A DNA stretch of 64,000 nt from Corynebacterium capitovis DSM 44611 (GCF_030440535.1 NZ_CP047117.1:1674001-1738000); one strand, 5' to 3'; positions 17,658-26,981 are shown, counted from the first letter of the stretch. The notes: a model not told the origin generated them from the letters alone. Made by a program: numbers and translations.

Positions 17658-18374
17658 TTACCGCCCCACAAACCGCGGCGCCCGCTTCTCCCGCCTGGCC
17701 CGCGCCCCCTCCACAATGTCCTCGGACGCATACGCGGCAGCTCGGAAGGAGTCACGCTCCTCCACGCTGAACAGGTCCGGAGCGAACTCGGCTTTCACAT
17801 TGCGCAGCGTCAGCGGAGCCTTGGCGGCGCACCGGGACGCCAAAGCCAGGGCGTCAGAGAACTCACCGGGCACGCACATGCCGCAGGCCACGGAGTCTTC
17901 GCTGGCCAAGGACGTCCCGGCCAGGAGCATGGATCTCGCTCTCCCGCCCCCGACAAGAGTAGCGAGGAGCTGAACAATCTCGCCCTCCACACCAATGGCC
18001 ATGTCCCCCACCGGCAAGCCAAACACGGCAGGCTCGGCAGCCACGCGGATGTCGCAGACCATCGCCAGCATCATGCCCGCACCGATCGCCGGGCCGTTCA
18101 CATACGCGATGACGGGCACGGGCACGCGACGGACCAGGTTCAGAAGGTCGGTCAGCACCTCGAAGAAGTCGCCGCCCTGTTTGTCCTCGTCGAGGTCCGC
18201 ACCTGAGCAGAAGGCGGTTCCGGTGCCGGTGAGAACGATGGCGCGGGAGGTTTCGGAGGCGGTTGTAATGGCGTCGATAAGCGAGCGCGTCAAGGACGTG
18301 GAAAGCGCGTTGCGCTTTTCGTGCCGGTCGAGGGTGATCAGGGTGACCTCGCCGCGCGTTTCGGTCTTAATCAC
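17658..18374 (-). CDS. Enoyl-CoA hydratase/isomerase (crotonase) family protein
   Basis: About 238 aa from GTG at 18374, overlapping the ppk2 stop by 8 bp; an ATG at 18401 would overlap by 35 bp. Crotonase motifs are visible: the first oxyanion-hole loop in GTAFCSGADL and the second in VNGPAIGAGMMLAMVCDIRVA. The usual catalytic acid segment reads LPVGDMAIGVEG, so which reaction is catalysed (hydration, isomerisation or other) is open. Probably acts on fatty acyl-CoA in the cytosol. Translationally coupled to ppk2. Confidence 0.88.
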   Translation of the reverse strand: MIKTETRGEVTLITLDRHEKRNALSTSLTRSLIDAITTASETSRAIVLTGTGTAFCSGADLDEDKQGGDFFEVLTDLLNLVRRVPVPVIAYVNGPAIGAGMMLAMVCDIRVAAEPAVFGLPVGDMAIGVEGEIVQLLATLVGGGRARSMLLAGTSLASEDSVACGMCVPGEFSDALALASRCAAKAPLTLRNVKAEFAPDLFSVEERDSFRAAAYASEDIVEGARARREKRAPRFVGR

Positions 18375-19266
18375 CGATCTGGTCGCGTCCACGCTTGACA
18401 ATCTGCGGGTCCGGCTCGCCGACGACCTCGTGGTCCTTGTTCGTGTACTCGAACTTGCTCAGGATGTAGCGCATCGCGTTGACGCGGGCGCGCTTCTTGT
18501 CGTTGGACTTGATGGTGATCCAGGGGGACTCGTCAGTATCCGTGTAGCGGAACTGCTCCTCCTTGGCGCGCGTGTAGTCGTCCCACTTGTCCAGGCTGGC
18601 CAGGTCCATCGGCGAGAGCTTCCACTGCCGCACCGGGTCGACCTGGCGGATGGCAAAGCGGGTGCGCTGCTCTTTTTGGGTGACGGAGAACCAGAACTTC
18701 GTCAGCGAGATGCCGGAGCCGAGGATCATGTTCTCCAGCATGGGCACCTCGCGGAGGAACTCGGCGTGCTGCGACTCGGTGCAAAAGCCCATGACGCGCT
18801 CGACGCCGGAGCGGTTGTACCAGGAGCGGTCAAAGAACACGATCTCCCCAGCCGCAGGGAAGTGCTCGATGTAGCGCTGGAAGTACCAGGACGTGCTTTC
18901 TCTTGGCGACGGCTTCTCCAGCGCCACCGTACGAGCCCCACGCGGATTGAGATGCTCGTTGAAACGCTTGATGCTGCCGCCCTTGCCCGCGGCGTCGCGC
19001 CCCTCAAAGAGAATGATGTGGCGCTGGCCGGTTTCTTTGGTCCAGTTCTGCCACTTCAGCAACTCGATCTGCAGCGCGCGCTTGACCTTTTCATACTCGT
19101 CGCGGCTCATGCGTTCGTCGTAGGGGTAGTTCTCGCGCCACGTCTCAATGGGCGTGCCGTCGGCCTGGAGGAGGACCGGGTCGTCCTCGTCAGAATCGTC
19201 GACCCAGTAGCCCTCGATCTGGGCGAGGTCGAGCATCGGCATGTCGTCAGCGTTCTGGTCAGCCAT
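18367..19266 (-). CDS. ppk2: Polyphosphate kinase 2
   Basis: 299 aa from ATG 19266 (MADQNADDMP). Walker A lies in EGRDAAGKGG and the Walker-B-like motif in FFDRSWYNR, with the lid segment around QKEQRTRF; these are hallmarks of one-domain PPK2 enzymes. They transfer phosphate between polyphosphate and nucleoside diphosphates. The gene is near the porins and groL, as in C. glutamicum, where the PPK2 enzyme favours GDP. Which nucleotide is used cannot be read from the sequence. Confidence 0.95.
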   Translation of the reverse strand: MADQNADDMPMLDLAQIEGYWVDDSDEDDPVLLQADGTPIETWRENYPYDERMSRDEYEKVKRALQIELLKWQNWTKETGQRHIILFEGRDAAGKGGSIKRFNEHLNPRGARTVALEKPSPRESTSWYFQRYIEHFPAAGEIVFFDRSWYNRSGVERVMGFCTESQHAEFLREVPMLENMILGSGISLTKFWFSVTQKEQRTRFAIRQVDPVRQWKLSPMDLASLDKWDDYTRAKEEQFRYTDTDESPWITIKSNDKKRARVNAMRYILSKFEYTNKDHEVVGEPDPQIVKRGRDQIGD

Positions 19267-19315
19267 ACGCGCAACTCTACCGCCCACCTACCCCGTGCGC
19301 TGGGCGGACGCAGCC

Positions 19316-20158
19316 TCAGCTGCGCAGAATAACCTCCGCGATATGCGCGTGCCCCGCGGCGTTGGCGTGGAACGGCAGGTTGTTGCCCGGCCCCGTCGTG
19401 TCGATCACGCCGGCGAACTGCCGCTGCCCGTCGGGTGCGCACATCCCATTTGCCACCGTGGACGGCTTCATGTCCACAAACTCCACGCCGGTGCGCTGCG
19501 CTAGCTGCTTCTGCATGTCCTGAGCGATGTTCTCCGCCGCGCGCACCTGCGGAATCGACACCGCGGGCGAGGCTACAAACTGGCTGGGGATGACGTGGAT
19601 CGGGCACACGTCATCGCCGTCCGCGATCGTGGGATACCCGATAATCTGCACCCGCGCGTTGGGGGCAGCAGCCTTAATCTTCTCGACCGATACCGCCGCC
19701 GCCTGCACAAACGCCTCCACGTTCCACGCTGCCGGGTTGTATCTCGCGTCGTAGGCATCGTTCGCGCCGATGGTCACCAGCACGCGGCGGGTGTTTGCGC
19801 TCAGCGCGCCGTCCGCGATCGCGGTATCCGCCGTCTCCGCCAAGTCCTCGTTCTCCGGCTTCGTGGCGGCCATGCCGGTGCACGAGTAATCGAGTTCCAC
19901 CAGCCCCAAGCCCGCGGCAACCTGTTTGCCGTACGTGTTCGGGCCCGTCGGGCAGCCGATTGGCGACGCCTCACTCGCCGCCGTAGGAATCCTCCGCGCG
20001 TAGGGCAGCCAATCGGTCACGACGGGATCGGACGCGATGGAGTCTCCAATGTTGACGAGCGTGCCCGGCTCCTCCGCCTGCGCGGCGGGAGGTGCGGGGG
20101 CGAGGATAACCAGTGCCGCAGCAGCCGCGGCGACGACGCGAGAAGAGGTGATGTTCAT
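19316..20158 (-). CDS. Secreted SGNH/GDSL-family hydrolase
   Basis: 280 aa with a Sec signal peptide ending at PAAQAEE. Block I is NIGDSIASDP (nucleophile Ser), block III TIGANDAYDA, and block V is the Asp/His pair near the C-terminus (FHANAAGHAHIAE). Four or more cysteines (GCPTG, YSCTG, DDVCP, NGMCA) could form disulfides. Such enzymes in corynebacteria are exported lipases or esterases. Here the start codon lies 7 nt after a -10-like TAGGCT, so the mRNA may be leaderless. Confidence 0.92.
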   Translation of the reverse strand: MNITSSRVVAAAAAALVILAPAPPAAQAEEPGTLVNIGDSIASDPVVTDWLPYARRIPTAASEASPIGCPTGPNTYGKQVAAGLGLVELDYSCTGMAATKPENEDLAETADTAIADGALSANTRRVLVTIGANDAYDARYNPAAWNVEAFVQAAAVSVEKIKAAAPNARVQIIGYPTIADGDDVCPIHVIPSQFVASPAVSIPQVRAAENIAQDMQKQLAQRTGVEFVDMKPSTVANGMCAPDGQRQFAGVIDTTGPGNNLPFHANAAGHAHIAEVILRS

Positions 20159-20165
20159 TTTTGTG

Positions 20166-20171
20166 AGCCTA
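20166..20171 (-). promoter_or_regulatory. Putative -10 element of the SGNH hydrolase gene
   Basis: Minus-strand TAGGCT followed by CACAAAA and the ATG. The spacing predicts transcription starting at or next to the start codon. The block GTAGGCTCAC recurs upstream of the 41-aa porin-like gene. Confidence 0.4.
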
Positions 20172-20236
20172 CATAATTTCTACAAGAAATGCGGCACACC
20201 TCCGCCCCAGAAAGGGATGGAGTCGGACCGGCGTGC

Positions 20237-20362
20237 TTAGACGAACAGCCCGAGCAAGGTGGAAACGCCGCCGGCGATGTCCAAGAAGGGCTCGAGAGCG
20301 GTCGTGACCCCGCCGAAAAGCTTTAGAAGGATGCTGGGGGCGGAGGACAGTGTGGAGGACAT
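20237..20362 (-). CDS. Small PorA-like porin paralogue
   Basis: 41 aa from ATG 20362 (MSSTLSSAPSILLKLFGG), preceded by GAAAGGAAACGACC. There is no signal peptide, which is normal for PorA/PorH. The C-terminal half has the pattern PFLDIAGGVSTLLGLF, matching PFLNIAKGVSKLLGLL of the 65-aa neighbour, so the two are duplicates. Serines near the N-terminus could be O-mycoloylated, as reported for PorA/PorH. It is separated from the other porin genes by a strong terminator and so is transcribed separately. Confidence 0.72.
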   Translation of the reverse strand: MSSTLSSAPSILLKLFGGVTTALEPFLDIAGGVSTLLGLFV

Positions 20363-20424
20363 GGTCGTTTCCTTTCGGCTCTCAACGGACGGTGCCGGCG
20401 GCACCCTGACAAACCGTTTTCGTG

Positions 20425-20430
20425 AGCCTA
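20425..20430 (-). promoter_or_regulatory. Putative -10 element of the 41-aa porin-like gene
   Basis: Minus-strand TAGGCT in the block GTAGGCTCACGAAAA, nearly identical to the block before the SGNH hydrolase start. It lies just after the upstream terminator and about 60 nt before the ATG. Confidence 0.35.
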
Positions 20431-20446
20431 CTGACAACCGACCCAT

Positions 20447-20481
20447 AAAAAAACTCCGCCCCCCGGGGGGCGGGGGCGGAG
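20447..20481 (-). terminator. Rho-independent terminator after the porH-porA-like pair
   Basis: Minus-strand stem CTCCGCCCCC/GGGGGCGGAG (20481-20472 with 20463-20454) and a GC-rich loop, followed by seven Ts (20453-20447). It ends transcription of the 65-aa gene before the 41-aa paralogue. Confidence 0.88.
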
Positions 20482-20506
20482 AAGCTCGGGGGCTTTTTAG
20501 GGGGTC

Positions 20507-20704
20507 TTACTTCAGCAGGCCCAGGAGCTTAGAAACGCCCTTGGCAATGTTGAGGAAGGGGTCCGCGAAACCGAAGATGGTTTGATCATGCGGGGTGTTG
20601 CCCAGCATGCCGAGGACCTCGGAAATATTCATGAAGCCGGACGAGGCCGTGTTGACCACGGAGGATGCGTTGACAGTCTGGACGAGTGCGGCGAGGGTAT
20701 CCAT
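20507..20704 (-). CDS. PorA-like channel-forming small protein
   Basis: 65 aa from ATG 20704 with GGAGATCAGCT upstream. The N-terminal segment (MDTLAALVQTVNASSVV) is Ser/Asn rich and the C-terminal segment (EVLGMLG ... ADPFLNIAKGVSKLLGLLK) is an amphipathic helix, like the acidic 45-aa PorA of C. glutamicum. It has no signal sequence. It lies directly after porH, matching the porH-porA order in C. glutamicum, where both are needed to form the mycomembrane cation channel. It is longer than classical PorA. Confidence 0.75.
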   Translation of the reverse strand: MDTLAALVQTVNASSVVNTASSGFMNISEVLGMLGNTPHDQTIFGFADPFLNIAKGVSKLLGLLK

Positions 20705-20731
20705 AGCTGATCTCCTAGATTGGGGTGGGGT

Positions 20732-20941
20732 TTACTTCGTCACCGAGCTGAGGCTGCTCAGGTTCTGGCTGGAGGTGTTGATGAGCTTGACTCCGGTGTC
20801 ATCGATCTTGGAGCTCAGCCCCACGAAATCACGGAAGTAGCCGGGGTAGATCAGTTCGTTGAGGCCCTTGAGGATGTTCCCCCAGCCTTCCCAGGTGTTG
20901 ACGAAGTTGTCCAGGTGCAACTTGATGGTTGCGATGTCCAT
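20732..20941 (-). CDS. porH: PorH-like channel-forming small protein
   Basis: 69 aa from ATG 20941 (MDIATIKLHLDNFVNTW), with AAAGGGA upstream. The frame is open up to 21406, but the good ribosome-binding site and family length support the short form. The pattern MDxxxxKxxLxN, a GN(I) turn and the Ser-rich tail DDTGVKLINTSS recall C. glutamicum PorH. Ser residues are candidate O-mycoloylation sites. It should work with the downstream PorA-like protein in the outer (mycolate) membrane. Order and orientation relative to groL and ppk2 are conserved. Confidence 0.78.
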   Translation of the reverse strand: MDIATIKLHLDNFVNTWEGWGNILKGLNELIYPGYFRDFVGLSSKIDDTGVKLINTSSQNLSSLSSVTK

Positions 20942-21023
20942 GTTCAATCCCTTTACGGAGTAGGTGCCAGTCTGACTGGCCTCTGTGACTTGACTTGACA
21001 CCCGCTGGGGCGTCGCAAGACAC

Positions 21024-21051
21024 ATTGTGCCACACGCATACGATGCGTCAA
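21024..21051 (-). promoter_or_regulatory. Porin operon promoter with palindrome in the spacer
   Basis: Minus-strand -35 TTGACG (21051-21046) and -10 CACAAT (21029-21024) with a 16-bp spacer; an alternative register gives 17 bp. The palindrome CGCAT-ACG-ATGCG (21035-21047) overlaps the -35 and spacer, as an operator would. The expected transcription start is about 75 nt before the porH ATG. Confidence 0.55.
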
Positions 21052-21258
21052 CCGTTCCGGAGTCACTTCCCACGCCGGCTGCAGGGTGGTGGAATGCTGG
21101 CAAGTCAACATTTGGTGAACATGAGTATTGGCTTAATCGTAACGACCTGCCCCATCTCCCGGGGTGAGGTGAACGAAAGTTTAATTTGACCCCATCGCCC
21201 GAAACACGAATCTCGGCCAGCGCGCTAGTAGGTAAACCGCGCTTTCTTGTGAGGAGCC

Positions 21259-21283
21259 AAAAAAGCACCCCTTTCCGGGGGTG
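21259..21283 (-). terminator. Rho-independent terminator on the minus strand, no assigned gene
   Basis: Minus-strand stem CACCCC/GGGGTG (21283-21278 with 21271-21266) followed by GC and six Ts (21264-21259). It sits upstream of and opposite to the lipase-family gene. It may end antisense or read-through transcription, or an unrecognised small RNA. Confidence 0.7.
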
Positions 21284-21365
21284 AACCGGCTCGGCGCTCG
21301 CACTTTTGGAGCTCAAACTATCATGGTGCGGAGCAACCCACGCTTCCCGCAATGAAGGAGTACTC

Positions 21366-22412
21366 ATGAACACCGACACCGAGTGGTTCGAAGTTCCCAG
21401 CGACACGGTCCCCGCCGCTCCGCGCGGGGCGGCGACCTATCGGGTGCGGTACGTAGCCCCCGGTGCACGAGGTGACGTCCCGATGACGGGCCTGGTCACC
21501 GTGCCCGACACCCCCCGCAGCGACGGCGCCATCCTCAGCTGGGCCCACGGCACGACGGGCCTATCCACCGGCAGCGCCCCCTCCCTGCACACCGCAGGCG
21601 ACCCGATCGAGCGCTACATCCCCCACTGGACCGCGTACCTACAACGCTGGCTGGATGACGGATTCATCATCACCCAGCCCGACTACGAGGGCCTGGGTGT
21701 CGATGGGGTGCCCGCGACGTATATGCACCGGGGTTCGCTCGCCTCCTCCATCACCCGTCTTGTCGAGGAAACAACGGCCCAGTTCTCCACCGACGGCACC
21801 TGGGTGAACACCGGCTTCAGCCAGGGTGGCTACGCCTCCCTCGCAGCGTCCGACTCCCCCGCCGAGGGCCTCGCCGCCACCATCTCCATCGCGCCCGGTG
21901 ACACGGAGCTGGTGAACAAGAACTTGCGCCGCATGGGGATACGCCCGGTGGACGTCGCAAAGATGCTCAAAGGCCGCGCCGTGCGCTTCTTCCCTCTCGT
22001 CATCGCAGGCGCGCAGAACGCGTTTGAGGACGTGGACGCGAGCGAGTTCCTCAGCGAGCGCGGAGCCGAGCTCGTGCGCAAGGCCGAGGAGCTGACCCTG
22101 CCAGAGCTCGGGGACGAAGTACACGACACCTCCGGCGGCGAACTGTTCTTATCCCAGGCGAGCACGAAGCACATGCAAGACCAGCTCGATGAACAACGCC
22201 TCGAACTCATGACACCGCAGGGCCCCGTCTACATCGTGGCCGGCACGGAGGACACCACCGTCAACCGCGAATCCATCAAGTCGAACGTGAAGACGTGGGC
22301 CTCGCGGGGTGTGTCGGTGCAATACGCCGAGGTCGCGGATTCAAACCACAACACGTCAGTGGCGAACAGCTACGAGATGCAGCGGGACTGGCTGAAGGCA
22401 TATGTGGGGTAA
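21366..22412 (+). CDS. Secretory-lipase (LIP) family alpha/beta hydrolase
   Basis: 348 aa from ATG 21366, with AAGGAG 6 nt upstream. The nucleophile elbow is GFSQGGYAS, the family motif is ITQPDYEGLG, the likely acid is in IVAGTEDTTVN and the likely His in ADSNHNTSVANSY. These fit the LIP/triacylglycerol lipase family (PF03583). No signal peptide is seen, so it may be cytosolic or use another route. It is oriented against its neighbours and splits the groL-small protein-porH-porA block seen in C. glutamicum, so it looks inserted. Confidence 0.85.
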   Translation: MNTDTEWFEVPSDTVPAAPRGAATYRVRYVAPGARGDVPMTGLVTVPDTPRSDGAILSWAHGTTGLSTGSAPSLHTAGDPIERYIPHWTAYLQRWLDDGFIITQPDYEGLGVDGVPATYMHRGSLASSITRLVEETTAQFSTDGTWVNTGFSQGGYASLAASDSPAEGLAATISIAPGDTELVNKNLRRMGIRPVDVAKMLKGRAVRFFPLVIAGAQNAFEDVDASEFLSERGAELVRKAEELTLPELGDEVHDTSGGELFLSQASTKHMQDQLDEQRLELMTPQGPVYIVAGTEDTTVNRESIKSNVKTWASRGVSVQYAEVADSNHNTSVANSYEMQRDWLKAYVG

Positions 22413-22430
22413 ACCTGGGCTGGAAAGGAA

Positions 22431-22465
22431 CCAGCCCACCCTCGGGCAAGCCGAGGGCGGGCTGG
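22431..22465. terminator. Bidirectional terminator hairpin between convergent genes
   Basis: CCAGCCC-A-CCCTCGG pairs with CCGAGGG-C-GGGCTGG around a 5-nt loop: a 15-bp stem with one mismatch. It lies between the lipase-family stop (plus) and the stop of the 77-aa gene (minus). No strong T-run follows on either side. Confidence 0.7.
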
Positions 22466-22507
22466 TCGATTGCAGCTACTCTAGCCGCGTCACACCCGGG
22501 GTGTTGT

Positions 22508-22741
22508 CTACTTCACGTCACCATGCGCCTGCTCGTATTGAGCTAGGGCGATGCCAACGGTCATGAAAGTCGGTGCCCACTGGCCCACGAAGATGCCCCA
22601 GCGATCGGACTGGGACCGGGAGTTGTCCGACTTAAACTGGGACAGTGCCCACGAGGAGAAAGACAAAGCGATAGACGCGAAACCGGCGGTGTAGGCGTGC
22701 TCGGAACGCAGGCCCATGTCGTGGAGTGATTTCAAGATCAT
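22508..22741 (-). CDS. Conserved small corynebacterial protein of the groL-porin locus
   Basis: 77 aa from ATG 22741 (MILKSLHDMGLRSEHAYT), with GAAAGGA upstream; the open frame extends to 22915 but without a ribosome-binding site. It has a moderately hydrophobic central segment (FASIALSFSSWALSQF) and a second one (WGIFVGQWAPTFMTVGIALAQY), suggesting two membrane-associated helices. A similar protein lies between groEL and porH in C. glutamicum. Function is unknown; involvement in porin export or assembly is only suggested by position. Confidence 0.75.
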   Translation of the reverse strand: MILKSLHDMGLRSEHAYTAGFASIALSFSSWALSQFKSDNSRSQSDRWGIFVGQWAPTFMTVGIALAQYEQAHGDVK

Positions 22742-22856
22742 TGCGGGGTCCTTTCGGGACTGTGACAAGGGGGGACAAAGGGGGATGCAGTAGGGGGCAG
22801 CCGAAAATGACCGGCACCGCAAGCCTACTGGGGTTTCTCTTCGCGCGCTTTTCAAA

Positions 22857-23141
22857 GTGCGGGCCGCAGCAGAAGAAGCAGAACGAGCACGAATCGCCTC
22901 TACGCAACAGAGCACCGTTGAGCCGCAAGAAGTGCAGCAAGATACCCGACCCGCAGCCCTAGTACCGGCACCCGCTCCGGCAACGGCCCCGCAGCGCGCG
23001 CAAACAACCTCGGCGTCCTACGCCAACTGCACCGCTGTATGGAATGCGATCGAAGGTCCGATTTACGCAGGTCAAGATGGTTATGGGAGCCACCTAGACA
23101 AAGATGGCGACGGCGTCGGGTGCGAAAAGGACCCGCGCTAG
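22857..23141 (+). CDS. Excalibur calcium-binding domain protein
   Basis: 94 aa from a GTG at 22857. The C-terminal ~40 residues (YANCTAVWNA ... GSHLDKDGDGVGCE) form an excalibur domain: a conserved DxDxDGxxCE Ca2+ motif with two paired cysteines, found in exported proteins. The N-terminal part is Ala/Glu/Pro rich. No signal peptide is encoded in this frame; a hydrophobic stretch (ASLLGFLFARF from ATG 22807) lies upstream in another frame, so the 5' end is unsure. Confidence 0.7.
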   Translation: MRAAAEEAERARIASTQQSTVEPQEVQQDTRPAALVPAPAPATAPQRAQTTSASYANCTAVWNAIEGPIYAGQDGYGSHLDKDGDGVGCEKDPR

Positions 23142-23163
23142 ACCCCACACGTGCAGAACCAAA

Positions 23164-23193
23164 AGGGCGCGCACCCTTGTGGGTGCGCGCCCT
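23164..23193. terminator. Terminator hairpin between the excalibur gene and groL
   Basis: AGGGCGCGCACCC and GGGTGCGCGCCCT form a perfect 13-bp stem around a TTGT loop. On the minus strand it is followed by TTTT after the stem, suiting groL termination; it probably serves the convergent excalibur gene too. Confidence 0.85.
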
Positions 23194-23213
23194 CGTCGCT
23201 AAGCGAGATGCTC

Positions 23214-24941
<1,728 letters not shown>

Positions 24942-25002
24942 CTAAGCAGGCGCCCGCGACGGCACGGCTGATGAGTGGTGTCAGCCTCACCCGCTTAGGT
25001 TC

Positions 25003-25029
25003 TTAGCACTCAATGACCCTAAGTGCTAA
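25003..25029. promoter_or_regulatory. CIRCE operator 1 of groL
   Basis: TTAGCACTC-N9-AAGTGCTAA, one base from the consensus TTAGCACTC-N9-GAGTGCTAA bound by HrcA. The symmetry extends outward: GGTTCTTAGCACT (24998-25010) against AGTGCTAAGAACC (25022-25034). It overlaps the predicted transcription start and also contains the stop codon of the OPT transporter gene. Confidence 0.9.
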
Positions 25030-26981
25030 GAACCATTTCTAGCACTCTGCCCGATTGAGTGCAACGACGCGCGCGACGTAATCTTGTAGATGCCCGCGAT
25101 CGCTGCGACGAACAGAACAAGGCCCAGCGCGGTTGTCCACCCACTCTCCTCGAAGATCGCCAGCGGCGTCTCGCCGCCGGAGGCCGCGATGATGCCAGCG
25201 TTGACCACACCGAACAGCGACTCGCCGACAATCAGGCCCGTCGCCGCGAGGGTACCCATCCGCTCTGCGAACTCCGGTTTCGCCTGCTTCCGGGCCCACC
25301 GGTTGTAGAAGTAACCCGCGATCGCACCCAGCGGAATGATCAGGGTCAGCGACACCGGCAGGTACATGCCCATGCCCACGGCAAGCGGGGGAAGAGCCAG
25401 GTGTGAGGTGGTGCGGGTGAGGATTTCGTCGATAAGAATAATGACGGCCCCGATGCCCGCGCCGAGGAAGATCAGGTTCCAGTTCAGCGAGTCGGAGAAG
25501 ATTCCGTTGGCCACCGCCGACATGAGCGCCGCCTGCGGGGCCGCGAGCGCGCCATCGCCCGCGCCCGGCATGCCTTGGAAGCCGAAGGCCGTGAGCATGA
25601 GCTGCAGAATCGGCGGGATGACCAGCGACCCGAACACCACGCCGATAATCAGCGCCACCTGCTGCTTCCACGGCGTCGCGCCGACGAGCTGGCCGGTCTT
25701 GAGATCCTGCAGGTTGTCGTTTGAAATCGTTGCGATGCCGAAGACGATCGCCGCCGTGAACAAGGTATACGCGACGAGCGAGGCGGAGTTCGCGCCACTA
25801 TTCGACATGAACGCCGCGACCAACAGGGAGCACGCCAGCACCGCGATGATGCCCACCGAGGAAATCGGCGAGTTCGACGCGCCCACCAGACCCGCCATAT
25901 ACCCGCACACCGACGCCACCAGCAGCCCGATGACCAGGATAAACACGACGGACAGGACCGTCAGGCCGAGCGCGTGCTCGTGGATATCCGTACCGCGCAC
26001 GAAGTCCCACAGCAGGAAGCCGATCGGCAGCATCGAGGCCGCGATCACGCCCGCGACCACGGGGAACGGGATGTCACGCTCCGTCACGTCGACCTCGGCG
26101 CCCGCATGGCGCTTTCTTGACGACGCCAACGACGCCCCAATCCCCGTCCAGATCGGGCGAGCGATCTTGACCAGCGTCCACAGCGCCGCAATCGCCATCG
26201 CCCCGACGCCGACGAAGCGGATGTCGGACTTAAATACGCTGGTGACCAGCTCGGAGAGCTCCACGCCCGGGGTGATATCGCCCGCCGTGAAGATGGGCAG
26301 GAGCACGAAGAAGGAGATGGCCAGGCCGGTGAGCATCGCCACGCCCACCGTCAACCCCACCAGGTGACCCACGCCGATCAGCGCCAGCGACAAGGACCCG
26401 CCCAGCATCGTCGCACCCGTACCGACACGGAAAAAGGCGGTGACTTCACTCGCCACCGCCTTCATCGCAGCCAGCAGCGAGAACGCCGCCGAGGTAAGCG
26501 CGCCCACGAGGATGACGCGCAGGCCTTTCTCATTCTCGCTATTGTCGGCGTGCTCCACGGCGTCGCCAACCCGCAGCACCTCCGCTGCGGCCACGCCCTC
26601 CGGGTAGGGCAGGTCCGAACCCGTCACCAGCGCGCGGCGCAGCGGGATGGAGTACATCACGCCCAGCGTGCCGCCCAGCGCACACACCAAGGAGGTGACC
26701 CAGAACGGGAAGCCCGTCCAGTACCCCACCATCACCAGACCTGGCAGGACGAAGATGATCGCCGAGAGCGTTCCCGCCGCCGACGCGATCGTCTGCACAA
26801 TATTGTTCTCCCGGATATTGTGATCCGTGAAGCGGCGCAGCAGCGCCATGGAGATAACGGCCGCCGGAATCGACGTTGCGAACGTCAGGCCCACCTTGAG
26901 GCCCAAGTAGACGTTTGCCGCGGTGAACACCAAAGTGATCAGCCCGCCGATAATGACACCGCGCAGCGTCAGCTCGCGCAT
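25026..26981 (-). CDS. OPT-family oligopeptide/metal-chelate transporter
   Basis: 651 aa, MRELTLRGVIIGGLITLVF. Hydrophobic throughout with about 14-16 predicted membrane helices. The NVYLGLKVGLTFATSIPAAV segment near the N-terminus is the signature of the OPT superfamily. Members import oligopeptides or metal-siderophore complexes by proton symport; the substrate cannot be read here. Its 3' end carries a groL CIRCE operator. It is divergent from the M20 peptidase gene 71 bp away, which could process imported peptides. Confidence 0.92.
   Translation of the reverse strand: MRELTLRGVIIGGLITLVFTAANVYLGLKVGLTFATSIPAAVISMALLRRFTDHNIRENNIVQTIASAAGTLSAIIFVLPGLVMVGYWTGFPFWVTSLVCALGGTLGVMYSIPLRRALVTGSDLPYPEGVAAAEVLRVGDAVEHADNSENEKGLRVILVGALTSAAFSLLAAMKAVASEVTAFFRVGTGATMLGGSLSLALIGVGHLVGLTVGVAMLTGLAISFFVLLPIFTAGDITPGVELSELVTSVFKSDIRFVGVGAMAIAALWTLVKIARPIWTGIGASLASSRKRHAGAEVDVTERDIPFPVVAGVIAASMLPIGFLLWDFVRGTDIHEHALGLTVLSVVFILVIGLLVASVCGYMAGLVGASNSPISSVGIIAVLACSLLVAAFMSNSGANSASLVAYTLFTAAIVFGIATISNDNLQDLKTGQLVGATPWKQQVALIIGVVFGSLVIPPILQLMLTAFGFQGMPGAGDGALAAPQAALMSAVANGIFSDSLNWNLIFLGAGIGAVIILIDEILTRTTSHLALPPLAVGMGMYLPVSLTLIIPLGAIAGYFYNRWARKQAKPEFAERMGTLAATGLIVGESLFGVVNAGIIAASGGETPLAIFEESGWTTALGLVLFVAAIAGIYKITSRASLHSIGQSARNGS
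25036..25064 (-). promoter_or_regulatory. groL promoter
   Basis: Minus-strand TTGCAC (25064-25059) and TAGAAA (25041-25036) with a 17-bp spacer. The whole promoter is covered by CIRCE operator 2, so bound repressor would block RNA polymerase. Confidence 0.6.
25039..25065. promoter_or_regulatory. CIRCE operator 2 of groL
   Basis: CTAGCACTC-N9-GAGTGCAAC. The inner arms GCACTC/GAGTGC are perfect with the canonical 9-bp spacer. It lies 9 bp from operator 1 and inside the 3' coding end of the OPT transporter. Confidence 0.85.

Larger units (their letters stand above)
20942..21365. other. Divergent regulatory region between porH and the lipase-family gene
   Basis: This 424-bp gene-free stretch contains the porin promoter (21024-21051) with an internal palindrome, an AT-richer segment around 21110-21185 that probably holds the promoter of the plus-strand hydrolase, and a minus-strand terminator (21259-21283) with no obvious gene in front of it. 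No coding sequence with a convincing start was found. Confidence 0.5.
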
